A stretch of DNA of 64,000 bases from Syntrophales bacterium (GCA_023229765.1 JALNYO010000006.1:75207-139206); one strand, 5' to 3'. Positions 45,009 to 53,551 are shown, numbered from the stretch's first letter. Notes: a model not told the origin generated them from the sequence alone. A program made the numbers and translations.

Positions 45009-45266
45009 ATGGCACATAAAAAAGGACAGGGGAGCTCCCGGAATGGAAGAGACAGCAATTCCCAGCGGCGGGGCGTAAAGAGGTTCGGCGGCGAAAAGAT
45101 AACGGCCGGAACCATTATCGTGCGGCAATTGGGCACTGTATTCCATCAGGGGAAGAATGTAGGGCTGGGCAAGGACTACACCATTTACTCCCTGATCGAC
45201 GGCTTCGTGAAATTTGAACGGCTCGATAAAAAGAGACAGAAAATAAGCGTTTACGCTGAGGCGTAA
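45009..45266 (+). CDS. rpmA: 50S ribosomal protein L27
   Basis: An 85-residue protein starting MAHKKGQGSSRNGRDS with GVKRFGGE following; the N-terminus reaches toward the peptidyl-transferase centre. There is no Firmicutes-type N-terminal extension. Follows rplU; obg lies 635 bases further, with a transposon-like repeat in between. Confidence 0.98.
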   Translation: MAHKKGQGSSRNGRDSNSQRRGVKRFGGEKITAGTIIVRQLGTVFHQGKNVGLGKDYTIYSLIDGFVKFERLDKKRQKISVYAEA

Positions 45267-45762
45267 TGCGGTTGACTGCTCTGCGGACACCAGCGGCGCC
45301 ATTGGCCTCTCTCCCTCAAATACCGGGGGTTAGACATCCAGGCGGATTTTGTCAGCCAACGTTATCCCATGAATAATTTTTCCGATAGCGGCCGGTGGGG
45401 AGCTTTGGCGACCTCCTGCCGCTCTTTTTTTCCGCCAGTTTGCGCAACCGGTTATGGATGCGCAATGCCGACCCTCTTCCTCTTCGTTGCGGTTTTATTT
45501 ATTAGAACACCGGCAGCAATAGACTCGCTTCCCGCTTTTACGTTCCTGCCCCTTTGGATAAGCCTCAAAAAAACAGTGTGGCGTGTGCTTGTCCTCTCCA
45601 AAATTGAGCGCTGGATGCAGAGTGTTTTCCAGTATCATGAAAAATTTATTTAGATCAATTGTTTACGATCATGTTTTCAGGAGAAAATGCCCGTTTCGAT
45701 ATCCCTCGCCAGTAGCGGGGGCGGCAGCTTTTGAGTTAATTAAATTATACGAGGGAGGCAAT
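45267..45762. other. Intergenic between rpmA and the MITE, no supported gene
   Basis: A 94-codon frame (45369-45653) has no ribosome site or family match and is probably chance. The rplU-rpmA-obg order is otherwise conserved, so this gap looks like inserted or decayed sequence. Confidence 0.5.
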
Positions 45763-45897
45763 GGCAAAACTCCATTTCTGTCATTCCCGCGACGCTTCTG
45801 GGCGGGAATCCAGTTTGTAACTCTCTAAAATCATGGATGCCCGACAAGAGCATTCGGGCATGACGAAACGTTTTGCAATTACCTCGAGGTTGTATTT
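45763..45897. repeat. MITE-like element, copy 1
   Basis: About 135 bases. One end reads GGCAAAACTCCATTTCTGTC followed by ATTCCCGC; the other, on the complement, reads GAGGTAATTGCAAAACGTTT and then CGTCATGCCCG. These are imperfect terminal inverted repeats shared with the element at 54669-54806. It ends four bases before the obg start codon. Confidence 0.75.
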
Positions 45898-45901
45898 TAA
45901 G

Positions 45902-46939
45902 ATGAAATTTATTGATGAAGCGAAAATTTATGTCAAGGCCGGCGACGGAGGGCGAGGCTGCGTCAGTTTCCGACGGGAAAAGTATGTCCCCCACGGCGGA
46001 CCGGACGGCGGCGACGGAGGACATGGAGGAGATGTAAGCATCCGGGCCTCCATGAGCAGACGCACGCTGCTTGATCTCAAGTTTCGCCAGCACTACGTGG
46101 CGAAGCACGGGGGACACGGCGAAGGAAGCAAGCGCACGGGCAAGAACTCGGAGAACGTGGAGATCCTTGTTCCCGTGGGTACGGTAATCCGGGAGGCGGA
46201 AACCGGCGAGCTGCTTGCCGACCTGACTGTTGACGGCGCCGTCTGCATAGTCGCCAAAGGGGGCATGGGAGGTCGGGGAAACGCGAGATTTGCCACCGCC
46301 ACCCGGCAGACGCCGCGCTTCGCCCAGCCGGGGATAGAGGGGGAGGAGCGCTGGATCACCCTGGAGCTGAAGCTTCTTGCCGACGTCGGCATTGTCGGAC
46401 TTCCCAATGTCGGAAAATCCACACTTATTTCCAGAATATCCGCGGCCCGGCCCAAAATCGCCGACTACCCTTTTACAACGCTGATTCCCAATCTTGGCGT
46501 TGTCCAGTTCGGCGAACATGAATCGTTCGTGGTCGCCGACATTCCGGGACTGATAGAGGGCGCCCATACGGGACAGGGCATGGGCATAAGGTTTCTGCGT
46601 CATGTCGAGCGCACCTCGGTTTTGTTGCATATAATCGATATATCGCCCGAAGAGAGCCGCGGCGCCTGGCATGATTATGAACTGATCAACAGGGAACTCG
46701 AATTTTTCAGCCCGGAGATGCTCACCAAACCCCAGATCGTTGCCATCGGCAAGATCGATCTTCCCATAACCGAAGAGCGCTTAAAAAAGGAATTTGACAT
46801 CTTCGCCGAAAAAGGCATAAAGTTATTTCCCTTTTCGGCGGTAACGGGAAAAGGCGTTCCGGAGTTAATCCGCGAGATGGTCTTGCTGATTTCACGGGGA
46901 GAAAAAACAGGCGAATCACAGGACATCGTTGATCAATAG
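45902..46939 (+). CDS. obg: GTPase Obg/CgtA
   Basis: A 345-residue GTPase. The glycine-rich Obg domain (KFIDEAKIYVKAGDGGRGCVSFRREKYVPHGGPDGG) precedes the G domain with VGLPNVGKST (G1), DIPGLIEGAH (G3) and a G4 reading AIGKIDL, a variant of the usual NKxD. There is no C-terminal OCT domain, as in many bacteria. Roles: 50S assembly and stress control. ATG at 45902 gives the exact family N-terminus; its ribosome site is weak (GAGG) and lies inside the MITE end. Confidence 0.95.
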   Translation: MKFIDEAKIYVKAGDGGRGCVSFRREKYVPHGGPDGGDGGHGGDVSIRASMSRRTLLDLKFRQHYVAKHGGHGEGSKRTGKNSENVEILVPVGTVIREAETGELLADLTVDGAVCIVAKGGMGGRGNARFATATRQTPRFAQPGIEGEERWITLELKLLADVGIVGLPNVGKSTLISRISAARPKIADYPFTTLIPNLGVVQFGEHESFVVADIPGLIEGAHTGQGMGIRFLRHVERTSVLLHIIDISPEESRGAWHDYELINRELEFFSPEMLTKPQIVAIGKIDLPITEERLKKEFDIFAEKGIKLFPFSAVTGKGVPELIREMVLLISRGEKTGESQDIVDQ

Positions 46940-47009
46940 CGCCTTTGCTCCCATTCCGTTCGGGATGGACAGGCAAGAGGAGAAAAACCTCTTTGAGGAG
47001 CGGTAAATT

Positions 47010-48158
47010 ATGACACGCAAAGAACAGCTTGGGAATGTCAAAAGAATTATCGTCAAGGTCGGCAGCGCCGTCCTGACCGGCGAGGACGGCATCGACCTTG
47101 AAGTAATCGAGCAACTGGTTTCCGACATTGCTGCCTTGCGCGAGCAGGGATTCCAGGTAATTTTTGTCAGTTCCGGGGCTATTGCCTGCGGCAAACACCG
47201 ATTGGGAATCCCAGGAAAACTTAAAAGCCTGCCTCAGAAACAGGCCGCGGCGGCGGTAGGTCAGGGAAGACTGATGCGGGTATATTCCAACGCGTTCGGC
47301 AAGCACGGGCTTTTCGTCGGCCAGGTGCTGCTGACAATGAGCGACATCACCGACCGCAAACGGTTTCTCAACATCCGCAATACCCTGTTTCAATTGCTGG
47401 ACTGGGGGGTAATCCCCATCATCAACGAGAATGACACAGTTGCGGTCGAAGAGATAAAGTTTGGAGATAACGACAATCTGGCCGCGATGGTCGCCAATAT
47501 CGTCGAAGCGCATCTTGTCGTCAATCTGACCAGTACAAACGGACTGTACGATCAGAATCCCAGCAGCTCCAAAAAGGCGAAGTTGATCGCCCTGGTGACC
47601 GAAATCACCGATGCCATAGAAGATGCCGCGAGCGATGAAGGCACCAGTGCGGGGATTGGCGGCATGAAAAGCAAGGTTCTGGCCGCGAAAAAGGTTATTG
47701 CCATCGGCACCCCTTACATTATCGCCCCCGGCAAGCGGAAAGGCGTCCTGCAGGAGATTTTGGAAGGCAAGGAGATTGGCACCCTTTTCCTGCCCTCAGC
47801 GGCTCATCTGAACAGCCGAAAATACTGGATTGCCTTCACCCTGCGCTCCCGTGGTCGCCTGTCCGTGGACGAAGGGGCCAAAACGGCGTTAGTGCAGGAC
47901 GGAAAAAGTCTTTTGCCTTCAGGCATAACGCATATCGAGGGGGATTTTGCGGTAGGAGATCCGGTCAGTTGCGTTGATTTGGCGGGGAACGCCATCGCCA
48001 AGGGGCTTGTCAACTACAGCTCCGAAGATATGCGAAAAATCATTGGTCTGAAGAGCTCGCAAATCGAGCAGGCGCTTGGCTACAAGGACTACGACGAGGC
48101 AATCCATCGCGACAATCTTGCCGTGATTGTGCATCAGAGCGGCAAGGCAAAGGGCTGA
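47010..48158 (+). CDS. proB: Glutamate 5-kinase
   Basis: A 382-residue enzyme, first step of proline synthesis. The amino-acid-kinase domain has VKVGSAVLTG, VSSGAIACGKHRLG, INENDTVAVEEIKFGDND and TSAGIGGMKSKVLAAK; the C-terminal 90 residues are the PUA domain (KSLLPSGITHIEGDFAVGD). ATG at 47010 follows GAGGAG. Seventy bases after obg on the same strand. Confidence 0.96.
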   Translation: MTRKEQLGNVKRIIVKVGSAVLTGEDGIDLEVIEQLVSDIAALREQGFQVIFVSSGAIACGKHRLGIPGKLKSLPQKQAAAAVGQGRLMRVYSNAFGKHGLFVGQVLLTMSDITDRKRFLNIRNTLFQLLDWGVIPIINENDTVAVEEIKFGDNDNLAAMVANIVEAHLVVNLTSTNGLYDQNPSSSKKAKLIALVTEITDAIEDAASDEGTSAGIGGMKSKVLAAKKVIAIGTPYIIAPGKRKGVLQEILEGKEIGTLFLPSAAHLNSRKYWIAFTLRSRGRLSVDEGAKTALVQDGKSLLPSGITHIEGDFAVGDPVSCVDLAGNAIAKGLVNYSSEDMRKIIGLKSSQIEQALGYKDYDEAIHRDNLAVIVHQSGKAKG

Positions 48159-48178
48159 AATAAAGCCGAAATGTTCCA

Positions 48179-48205
48179 TTGACACGAGAAGCCTTTTTTT
48201 ATAAT
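48179..48205 (+). promoter_or_regulatory. Candidate promoter upstream of the octaheme cytochrome
   Basis: TTGACA (48179-48184), a short 15-base spacer, TATAAT (48200-48205). Consensus hexamers but suboptimal spacing, 140 bases before the ATG. Confidence 0.4.
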
Positions 48206-48347
48206 CTGCAGTTAGCTTATAGAGTTTTCAGCGAATATCTTGCGTAAGAACTTCATCAGGAACAGGAGCCCTGCTCCGATAGCATAACTAACTGACTTTC
48301 TAAACATCTTCTTGAAGACCAACGACATAGTTGTTCAGGAGGGGGAC

Positions 48348-49877
48348 ATGAAGAAGGAAATAGCCGTTTTTTTAGGAACGCTGTTGGGGGTTGCCTCCAT
48401 ATTGGGCTTTACCGCGACGTCCGGAGCAGCCGTTATCAGCGCAGCGACCCAAGCCTGCATAGACTGTCACGAGACTATTAATCCGGGAATGGTCGCCGAT
48501 TGGAGAAAGAGCCTTCATGCGACTGTATCCCCGGCAGAGGCAATAAAGAAACCACTTCTGGAGAGGAGAGTCTCCTTTAAAAACCCACCCCCGGGGCTGG
48601 AAGCGACGGCCGTCGGTTGTGCCGAGTGCCACACGCTGAATTCCGATGCTCACAAAGACACATTTGACCATAACGGGGTCAAGGTGCATATTGTAGTCAG
48701 TCCCAGGGATTGCGCAACCTGCCACCCCGAGGAGGTAGCGGAATACGGCCATAATATCATGTCCCAGGCGCATGGAAACCTTTTGCAAAATCCCGTTTAT
48801 AAGAGCATGATGGATGCGGCCAACTGCCTGCAGAAATTCGACGGCGTCCGCGCCCGGCTTACCACAGTTGATAAACTTACCGAAGAGGATTCCTGCATCC
48901 ACTGCCACGGGACGAAGGTCGAGGTTACGGGCAGCAAGATTCGTGAAACCTCAATGGGCGAGATGACATTCCCGGTTCTTTCCGGATGGCCGAGCGGCGG
49001 CGTCGGGCGGATAAACCCGGACGGCTCGAAGGGCGCCTGCACAGCCTGTCACACCCGTCACGCCTTTTCCATCGAGATGGCCCGTAAGCCTGCGACCTGC
49101 TCGGAGTGCCATAAAGGACCCGACGTGCCAGCTTACAAGGTTTACCAGGTCAGCAAACACGGCAATCTTTATGAATCGGCCGGCGACAAATGGAACTTCA
49201 GCGCCGTGCCCTGGACGGTCGGAAGGGACTTTACCGCGCCGACCTGCGCGACCTGCCACGCAAGCCTTCTTGTCAACGAAGCCGGCGATGTTGTCGCCAA
49301 ACGGAGCCACCAGATGAACGACCGAAGCGCCTGGCGGCTGTTCGGTCTGCCCTACGCCCACCCCCATCCCCAATCCCCCGATACCACAATCATCAAAAAC
49401 AGGGCGGGGCTTCCCCTCCCCACGGAACTTACCGGAGAAACGGCTGCCGGTTATCTGATCGATAAAAAAGAGCAGGGCAAGAGGCGTGCCTCCATGCAGG
49501 CGATATGCCTTCAGTGCCATGCAACTTCCTGGGTGGACGGCCACTTTGCCCGTCTGGAAAATTCAGTCGAGACCACCAACCAGATGACCAGGACCGCCAC
49601 CGACATCATTCTCGCCGCCTGGAAAAAGGGACTCGCCAAAGGACTTGACAAGAAGGACAGCATCTTCAACGAGGCCATAGAGCGGATGTGGGTTGAACAG
49701 TGGCTTTTCTACGCCAACTCGACCCGTTTTGCCTCGGCGATGGGCGGGGCGGATTACGGGGTCTTCGCGGACGGCCGCTGGTATATGTCAAAGAACATCC
49801 AGCAGATGGCAGACTGGCTGTTTTTTCTCGAGGCAGCGCAGAAAAACGAAAAAAATGGTAGAACTACAAAAAAATAG
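48348..49877 (+). CDS. Octaheme cytochrome c, hydroxylamine oxidoreductase (HAO)-like
   Basis: A 509-residue exported protein. After the signal peptide (KKEIAVFLGTLLGVASILGFTATSGAA) there are eight CxxCH haem motifs: CIDCH, CAECH, CATCH, CIHCH, CTACH, CSECH, CATCH and CLQCH. The spacing and the C-terminal WVEQWLFYANSTRFASAMGGADYG region fit the octaheme HAO family. Some members oxidise hydroxylamine; others, in anaerobes, reduce nitrite or hydroxylamine. Whether the cross-linking Tyr of the P460 haem is present I cannot decide by eye. ATG at 48348 follows AGGAGGGGG. Next to flavodiiron and peroxidase genes. Confidence 0.85.
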   Translation: MKKEIAVFLGTLLGVASILGFTATSGAAVISAATQACIDCHETINPGMVADWRKSLHATVSPAEAIKKPLLERRVSFKNPPPGLEATAVGCAECHTLNSDAHKDTFDHNGVKVHIVVSPRDCATCHPEEVAEYGHNIMSQAHGNLLQNPVYKSMMDAANCLQKFDGVRARLTTVDKLTEEDSCIHCHGTKVEVTGSKIRETSMGEMTFPVLSGWPSGGVGRINPDGSKGACTACHTRHAFSIEMARKPATCSECHKGPDVPAYKVYQVSKHGNLYESAGDKWNFSAVPWTVGRDFTAPTCATCHASLLVNEAGDVVAKRSHQMNDRSAWRLFGLPYAHPHPQSPDTTIIKNRAGLPLPTELTGETAAGYLIDKKEQGKRRASMQAICLQCHATSWVDGHFARLENSVETTNQMTRTATDIILAAWKKGLAKGLDKKDSIFNEAIERMWVEQWLFYANSTRFASAMGGADYGVFADGRWYMSKNIQQMADWLFFLEAAQKNEKNGRTTKK

Positions 49878-49943
49878 ATGCCTCGCCTCAGCATTGCCGG
49901 GGTGGCGGGGAAACTGAATCAAAACTGACGATGTTAAGACACG

Positions 49944-50291
49944 ATGAAACAGATCACAATATTTGCATTTAAGAATAATCCGCTCTGCTTTATGCATGTC
50001 CTTTTAAACGCGCTCGATCTTCACGAAAAGGGGCTGGGCGGAAGGATCGTTTTCGAGGGGGAAGCGACAACGCTGATTCCCATTATGGCTGAATCGCCGC
50101 ATTTCCTCCATTCGCCGTACGCAAAGGTCAAAGAAAAGGGGCTGATCGATGCGGTATGTCGGGCGTGTTCGATAAAGATGGGGGTTCTTGAAGCTGTTGA
50201 AAAAGAGGGGCTTCCGATCGCCGGCGAGATGTCCGGTCATCCGGCCATGTCCAAATATATCGCCGCCGGCCAGGAAATAGTTGTCATGTAA
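49944..50291 (+). CDS. DsrE-like small protein
   Basis: A 115-residue soluble protein, starting KQITIFAFKNNPLCFMHVLLNALDLHEKG and with VCRACSIKMGVLE in the middle, a pattern of the DsrE/DsrF-like superfamily. It has CRAC (two Cys), which could carry sulfur or a redox thiol. It stands 66 bases after the octaheme cytochrome and 97 before fprA, same strand, so it may be cotranscribed. Sulfur relay is known for the superfamily; the role here is not determined. Confidence 0.7.
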   Translation: MKQITIFAFKNNPLCFMHVLLNALDLHEKGLGGRIVFEGEATTLIPIMAESPHFLHSPYAKVKEKGLIDAVCRACSIKMGVLEAVEKEGLPIAGEMSGHPAMSKYIAAGQEIVVM

Positions 50292-50387
50292 CTGCTCAAA
50301 GGATAGGCTATAAACTTTAGGGCGAAGAGCCTGAGCGGCAACCGTCAGTTAACCAAAATACTAACAATATCAAGTTGGAGGATGATT

Positions 50388-51611
50388 ATGAAGGGCACAA
50401 AAATAACGGAAGGCATCTACCGCTTGGGGGTAAACCTGGGTGGGGATCTGCTCTTTGAAGGGATGTGGCCAATTCCGGATGGAATCTCGATAAATTCATA
50501 CGTCGTGCGCGGGGATAAAACCGCGTTGATCGATCTGGTTGAGGATATCGGGGAAAAACCTGCCGAGTACGAACAGGCGCTGGCCTCGCTCTTGCTGAAG
50601 CCGGAAGATATAGATTGCCTGATTATAAACCATATGGAGCCTGACCACACCAGCTGGCTTCCGGAATTTTACAGAAGAAACCCGGATGTGGAATTTTACA
50701 TCACCGCCAAAGGGGCTTCCGTCCTGAAGGCGTTTACGGGGATTGAAAATAATGTTCATATCGTCAAAACCGGGGACATTCTCGATCTCGGAGGAGGGAA
50801 GAGCCTGGCTTTTTACGAGGCGCCGAATCTGCACTGGCCCGAAACGATGGTGACCTTCGAGCAAAGTTCGGGAATACTTTTTTCCTGCGACGCGTTTGGT
50901 TCCTACGGCGCCATTACCGAGACGATCTTCGACGACCAGCTTTCCTCTGAGCAATACGATTTTTTCATGCAGGAAGCCCTGCGCTACTATGCCAACATCG
51001 TCGCCAGCTTCTCGACCTTTGTCGAAAAGGCGATCAGCCTCCTCAAAAATCTCGACATCAAGATCATCGCGCCTTCCCACGGCATTGTCTGGCGGGAGAA
51101 TCCCGGGGCGATCATCGACGCCTATTCACGCTTAGCGCGCTATATGAACGGTCCGGCCGAACCGGAGATAACGGTTATCTGGTCGAGCATGTACGGAAAC
51201 ACCGAAAAAGTCGTCGCCGCGATGATCCAGGGCGCCCGCAGCGAGGGAATCCCCGTCCATGTTTACCGTACGCCGAAGGATGACATCGGTTTCATCCTAG
51301 CCTCGGCGTGGAAATCGGCAGGCCTTATAATCGGAATGCCTACCTACGAGTACAGGATGTTTCCCCCGATGGCCTGGGTGCTCGATATGTTTGCCCGCAA
51401 GAAGGTGATGAATAAAAAAGTGCTGCGCTTCGGTTCCTTCGGCTGGTCGGGCGGCGCTCAGCGCGAGCTGGAGACGCTGACAGAGAAACTCAAATGGGAT
51501 TTCATGAATCCCGTGGAATGGCAGGGAGCGCCGACCGAGGAGACGCTGAGCCTCGCGGCGGCCAGCAGCAGGGAACTGGCGGCGAAAATAAAAACCGAAT
51601 TCGGGAAATAG
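50388..51611 (+). CDS. fprA: Flavodiiron protein (NO/O2 reductase, FprA)
   Basis: A 407-residue class A flavodiiron protein. The metallo-beta-lactamase-like domain has the diiron ligands in NHMEPDHTS (His82, Glu84, Asp86, His87) with SCDAFGSYGA further on; the flavodoxin domain starts at about 257 (VIWSSMYGNTEKVV) and binds FMN. It reduces O2 to water or NO to N2O in anaerobes. ATG at 50388 chosen over 50382 for spacing from TTGGAGG. It stands between the HAO-like cytochrome and the selenocysteine peroxiredoxin. Confidence 0.93.
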   Translation: MKGTKITEGIYRLGVNLGGDLLFEGMWPIPDGISINSYVVRGDKTALIDLVEDIGEKPAEYEQALASLLLKPEDIDCLIINHMEPDHTSWLPEFYRRNPDVEFYITAKGASVLKAFTGIENNVHIVKTGDILDLGGGKSLAFYEAPNLHWPETMVTFEQSSGILFSCDAFGSYGAITETIFDDQLSSEQYDFFMQEALRYYANIVASFSTFVEKAISLLKNLDIKIIAPSHGIVWRENPGAIIDAYSRLARYMNGPAEPEITVIWSSMYGNTEKVVAAMIQGARSEGIPVHVYRTPKDDIGFILASAWKSAGLIIGMPTYEYRMFPPMAWVLDMFARKKVMNKKVLRFGSFGWSGGAQRELETLTEKLKWDFMNPVEWQGAPTEETLSLAAASSRELAAKIKTEFGK

Positions 51612-51718
51612 ATATTTTTCATTCATCCGGGAAAGGGAGTGCCTTAACAAAGAAGGGATTTTCTTGTGGCCGTTTCTTGCAGGTTAAAACTTTGACTACA
51701 ACTCAAAGGAGGATGACT

Positions 51719-52330
51719 ATGGGTGTAATGGTAGGCAAACCGGCGCCTGATTTTACGGCAAAAGCATTTCACAAGGGAGGGGCGAAACAGATCAAACTTT
51801 CCGATTATCGCGGCAAGTGGGTTATGATCTGTTTCTATCCAGCAGATTTCACGTGTGTATGACCAACCGAAATCTCTGCGGTCGCAGAGAAATATCCTGA
51901 ATTCAAAAAACTGAAGGTTGAGGTTCTCGCGGCCAGCGTGGACAGCAACTTTTCCCACAAGGTATGGCAGGAAGTCGAACTGTCCAAGATGGTTAAAAGT
52001 GGCATCCCCTTTCCGATGATCGCTGATTCCGGAGGCAAGATAGGCGCCATGTACGGTGTTTATGATGAGGAGGGTGGAGTCGATGTTCGCGGCCGCTTCC
52101 TGATCGATCCGGAGGGAGTTCTACAGGCAATGGAGGTCCTCACCCCCCCTGTCGGCAGAAATGTTGTCGAAGTTCTCCGCCAGCTCAAGGCGTTCCAGCA
52201 TCACCAGAAAACCGGCGAACTTATGCCCTCCGGCTGGCAGCCCGGCAAACCAACCCTGCCCCCCGAAACTCAGGCTCTTTCCAGGGCAGGTCACGTCTGG
52301 GAAATATGGAAGGTTGAAAACGCCTTCTAA
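51719..52330 (+). CDS. prxU: Selenocysteine-containing peroxiredoxin (AhpC/TSA family)
   Basis: Reading from the ATG at 51719 (six bases after AGGAGG) gives FYPADFTCV, an in-frame TGA at 51860-51862, then PTEISAVAEKYPEF and a full peroxiredoxin to the stop at 52330, 203 residues with the TGA read as Sec48. The TGA sits exactly at the peroxidatic Cys of the FTxVCPTE motif. A perfect 7-bp hairpin follows 11 bases later. The C-terminal region has PSGWQPGK where typical 2-Cys enzymes have a resolving Cys (VCPAGW), so no resolving Cys is seen there; Cys46 lies two residues before Sec. It reduces peroxides in the cytoplasm. Located after fprA. Confidence 0.88.
51873..51890 (+). promoter_or_regulatory. 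SECIS-like hairpin of the peroxiredoxin mRNA
   Basis: TCTCTGC-GGTC-GCAGAGA: a perfect 7-bp stem with a four-base loop containing G and U, starting 11 bases after the TGA. Bacterial SECIS elements are hairpins at this distance whose G/U-containing apical loop is bound by SelB. Confidence 0.8.
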
Positions 52331-52477
52331 CAAATCCTCTCTTTCACCCTTCCCCTTTTCCCCGCAACGGAACGGAGAAGGGGAAGGTAAATAGGAATGA
52401 AGGAGACTGGAAACATCCGCGATGCCTACGCTGATTTGCCGCAATATCTAATTTTATAAACGGGAAGTCTTGCCTAC

Positions 52478-53185
52478 ATGGAAAAAGCCGACTTGAAAAC
52501 ATTAAGCTTCACTGTCAGTAGCTCAGATTTTTTACTCGGCATGCCGAAAAAACAGGTTGATGAAATTGTCAGACAAGGCAAGCTGCAACAACTGCAATCT
52601 GGAACAGTTCTGTTTCGTCAGGGCGATCCCGCAACAAGATCTTTCCTTGTTTTAACGGGACGTCTCAAGCTTGGCAAGCTCCATGAACTCGGTAAGGAAG
52701 TCTTGATCCGCTATATCGGCCCAGGAGAATTAACGGCGATGATTACGGTTTTAGAGGGACGGGAGTACCCCGTCTCCGCGGAGGCGGTAGGCGCAACCCA
52801 GGTTGTTGGCTGGGACAAGCAGACGATGCTTGATTTTATGGCCACATACCCGCCAGTTGCCCTGAACATGATACGCAATTCCCTCGACCGCCTCGAAGAC
52901 CTGCAGAGCCGCTATCTGGAGCTGCACGCTGAACAGGTCGAGCAGCGCATAGCGCGCTCCCTGCTCAGGCTCATGAAACAGTCCGGGAAAAGGTCAGGCG
53001 ACGAAATACTGATAGATTTTCCGATCAGCCGCCAGGAATTGGCGGATTACACCGGCACAACCCTCTATACAGTCAGTCGGACACTGAGCGCGTGGGAAAA
53101 GAAAGGGTGGGTCAAATCCAAAAGGGAGCAGATCATCATCGCCAATCCTCACGCCCTGGTACTGTTCTCGGAAAATGCAGGTTAA
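52478..53185 (+). CDS. Crp/Fnr-family transcription regulator
   Basis: A 235-residue regulator. The cyclic-nucleotide-like sensor fold covers about 20-140 (GTVLFRQGDPATRSFLVLTGRLKLGKL), a dimer helix follows, and the HTH is ISRQELADYTGTTLYTVSRTLSAWEKKGWV (about 180-210). It has no cysteines at all, so it cannot hold an FNR-type iron-sulfur cluster; haem or ligand sensing, as in DNR/HcpR-like proteins, remains possible. Its place after the cytochrome-fprA-prxU genes suggests it controls them. Confidence 0.87.
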   Translation: MEKADLKTLSFTVSSSDFLLGMPKKQVDEIVRQGKLQQLQSGTVLFRQGDPATRSFLVLTGRLKLGKLHELGKEVLIRYIGPGELTAMITVLEGREYPVSAEAVGATQVVGWDKQTMLDFMATYPPVALNMIRNSLDRLEDLQSRYLELHAEQVEQRIARSLLRLMKQSGKRSGDEILIDFPISRQELADYTGTTLYTVSRTLSAWEKKGWVKSKREQIIIANPHALVLFSENAG

Positions 53186-53195
53186 GAACCATTCC

Positions 53196-53212
53196 CTCGC
53201 CTGTCAGGCGAG
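53196..53212. repeat. Short perfect hairpin after the Crp/Fnr gene
   Basis: CTCGCCTG-T-CAGGCGAG, 11 bases after the stop codon. No T-run follows; it may be a weak terminator or protein-binding palindrome. Confidence 0.45.
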
Positions 53213-53407
53213 TGGTCGCGGCTTGTCGCTCTTTGCTGGGCTCCCCGCAATGAAAATATTCTTGACATAACGGGTTGCAATCTATAGCTTCAGCAGACGA
53301 TTGCGGGTATTAAAGAGGTGCGGGACAGTGAAATAAATTAAAACCCGCAGCTATATTCTGCCTGTGTTGTTCAAGGGCATTTTACAAATGTTTCCCGGAG
53401 AAAGCTT

Positions 53408-53551
53408 ATGAACGCCGAGAAGGTAAAAGAGATAGAGGAAAAGATTGCCGATTTGAAGGCGCGCTGGCCGGCTCATTCGGTGCGACCTTCGATGTGGCAG
53501 GAACTTGAAGACCTGGAAGAAGAATTAAAAAAAGCAAAGGAAGAGAAGTAG
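53408..53551 (+). CDS. 47-residue coiled-coil protein upstream of cooC
   Basis: Begins ATG at 53408 and encodes a highly charged helical protein: MNAEKVKEIEEKIADLKAR, a short WPAHSVRPSMWQ hinge, then LEDLEEELKKAKEEK. The hinge between two helices suggests an antiparallel hairpin. It lies 49 bases before cooC on the same strand. The GGAGAAAGC preceding the ATG is an acceptable ribosome site. No functional family is recognised; the context suggests a partner in nickel-enzyme maturation. Confidence 0.7.
   Translation: MNAEKVKEIEEKIADLKARWPAHSVRPSMWQELEDLEEELKKAKEEK

Noticed and set aside
45369..45653. 94-codon frame between rpmA and obg
   Set aside because: Weak coding character and no ribosome site; obg usually follows rpmA closely, so this looks like intergenic filler.
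51860..51862. Peroxiredoxin TGA as a simple nonsense mutation or sequencing error
   Set aside because: It falls exactly on the catalytic residue, the frame continues intact for 155 codons, and a perfect hairpin follows at SECIS distance. A random lesion would not be expected to show all three.
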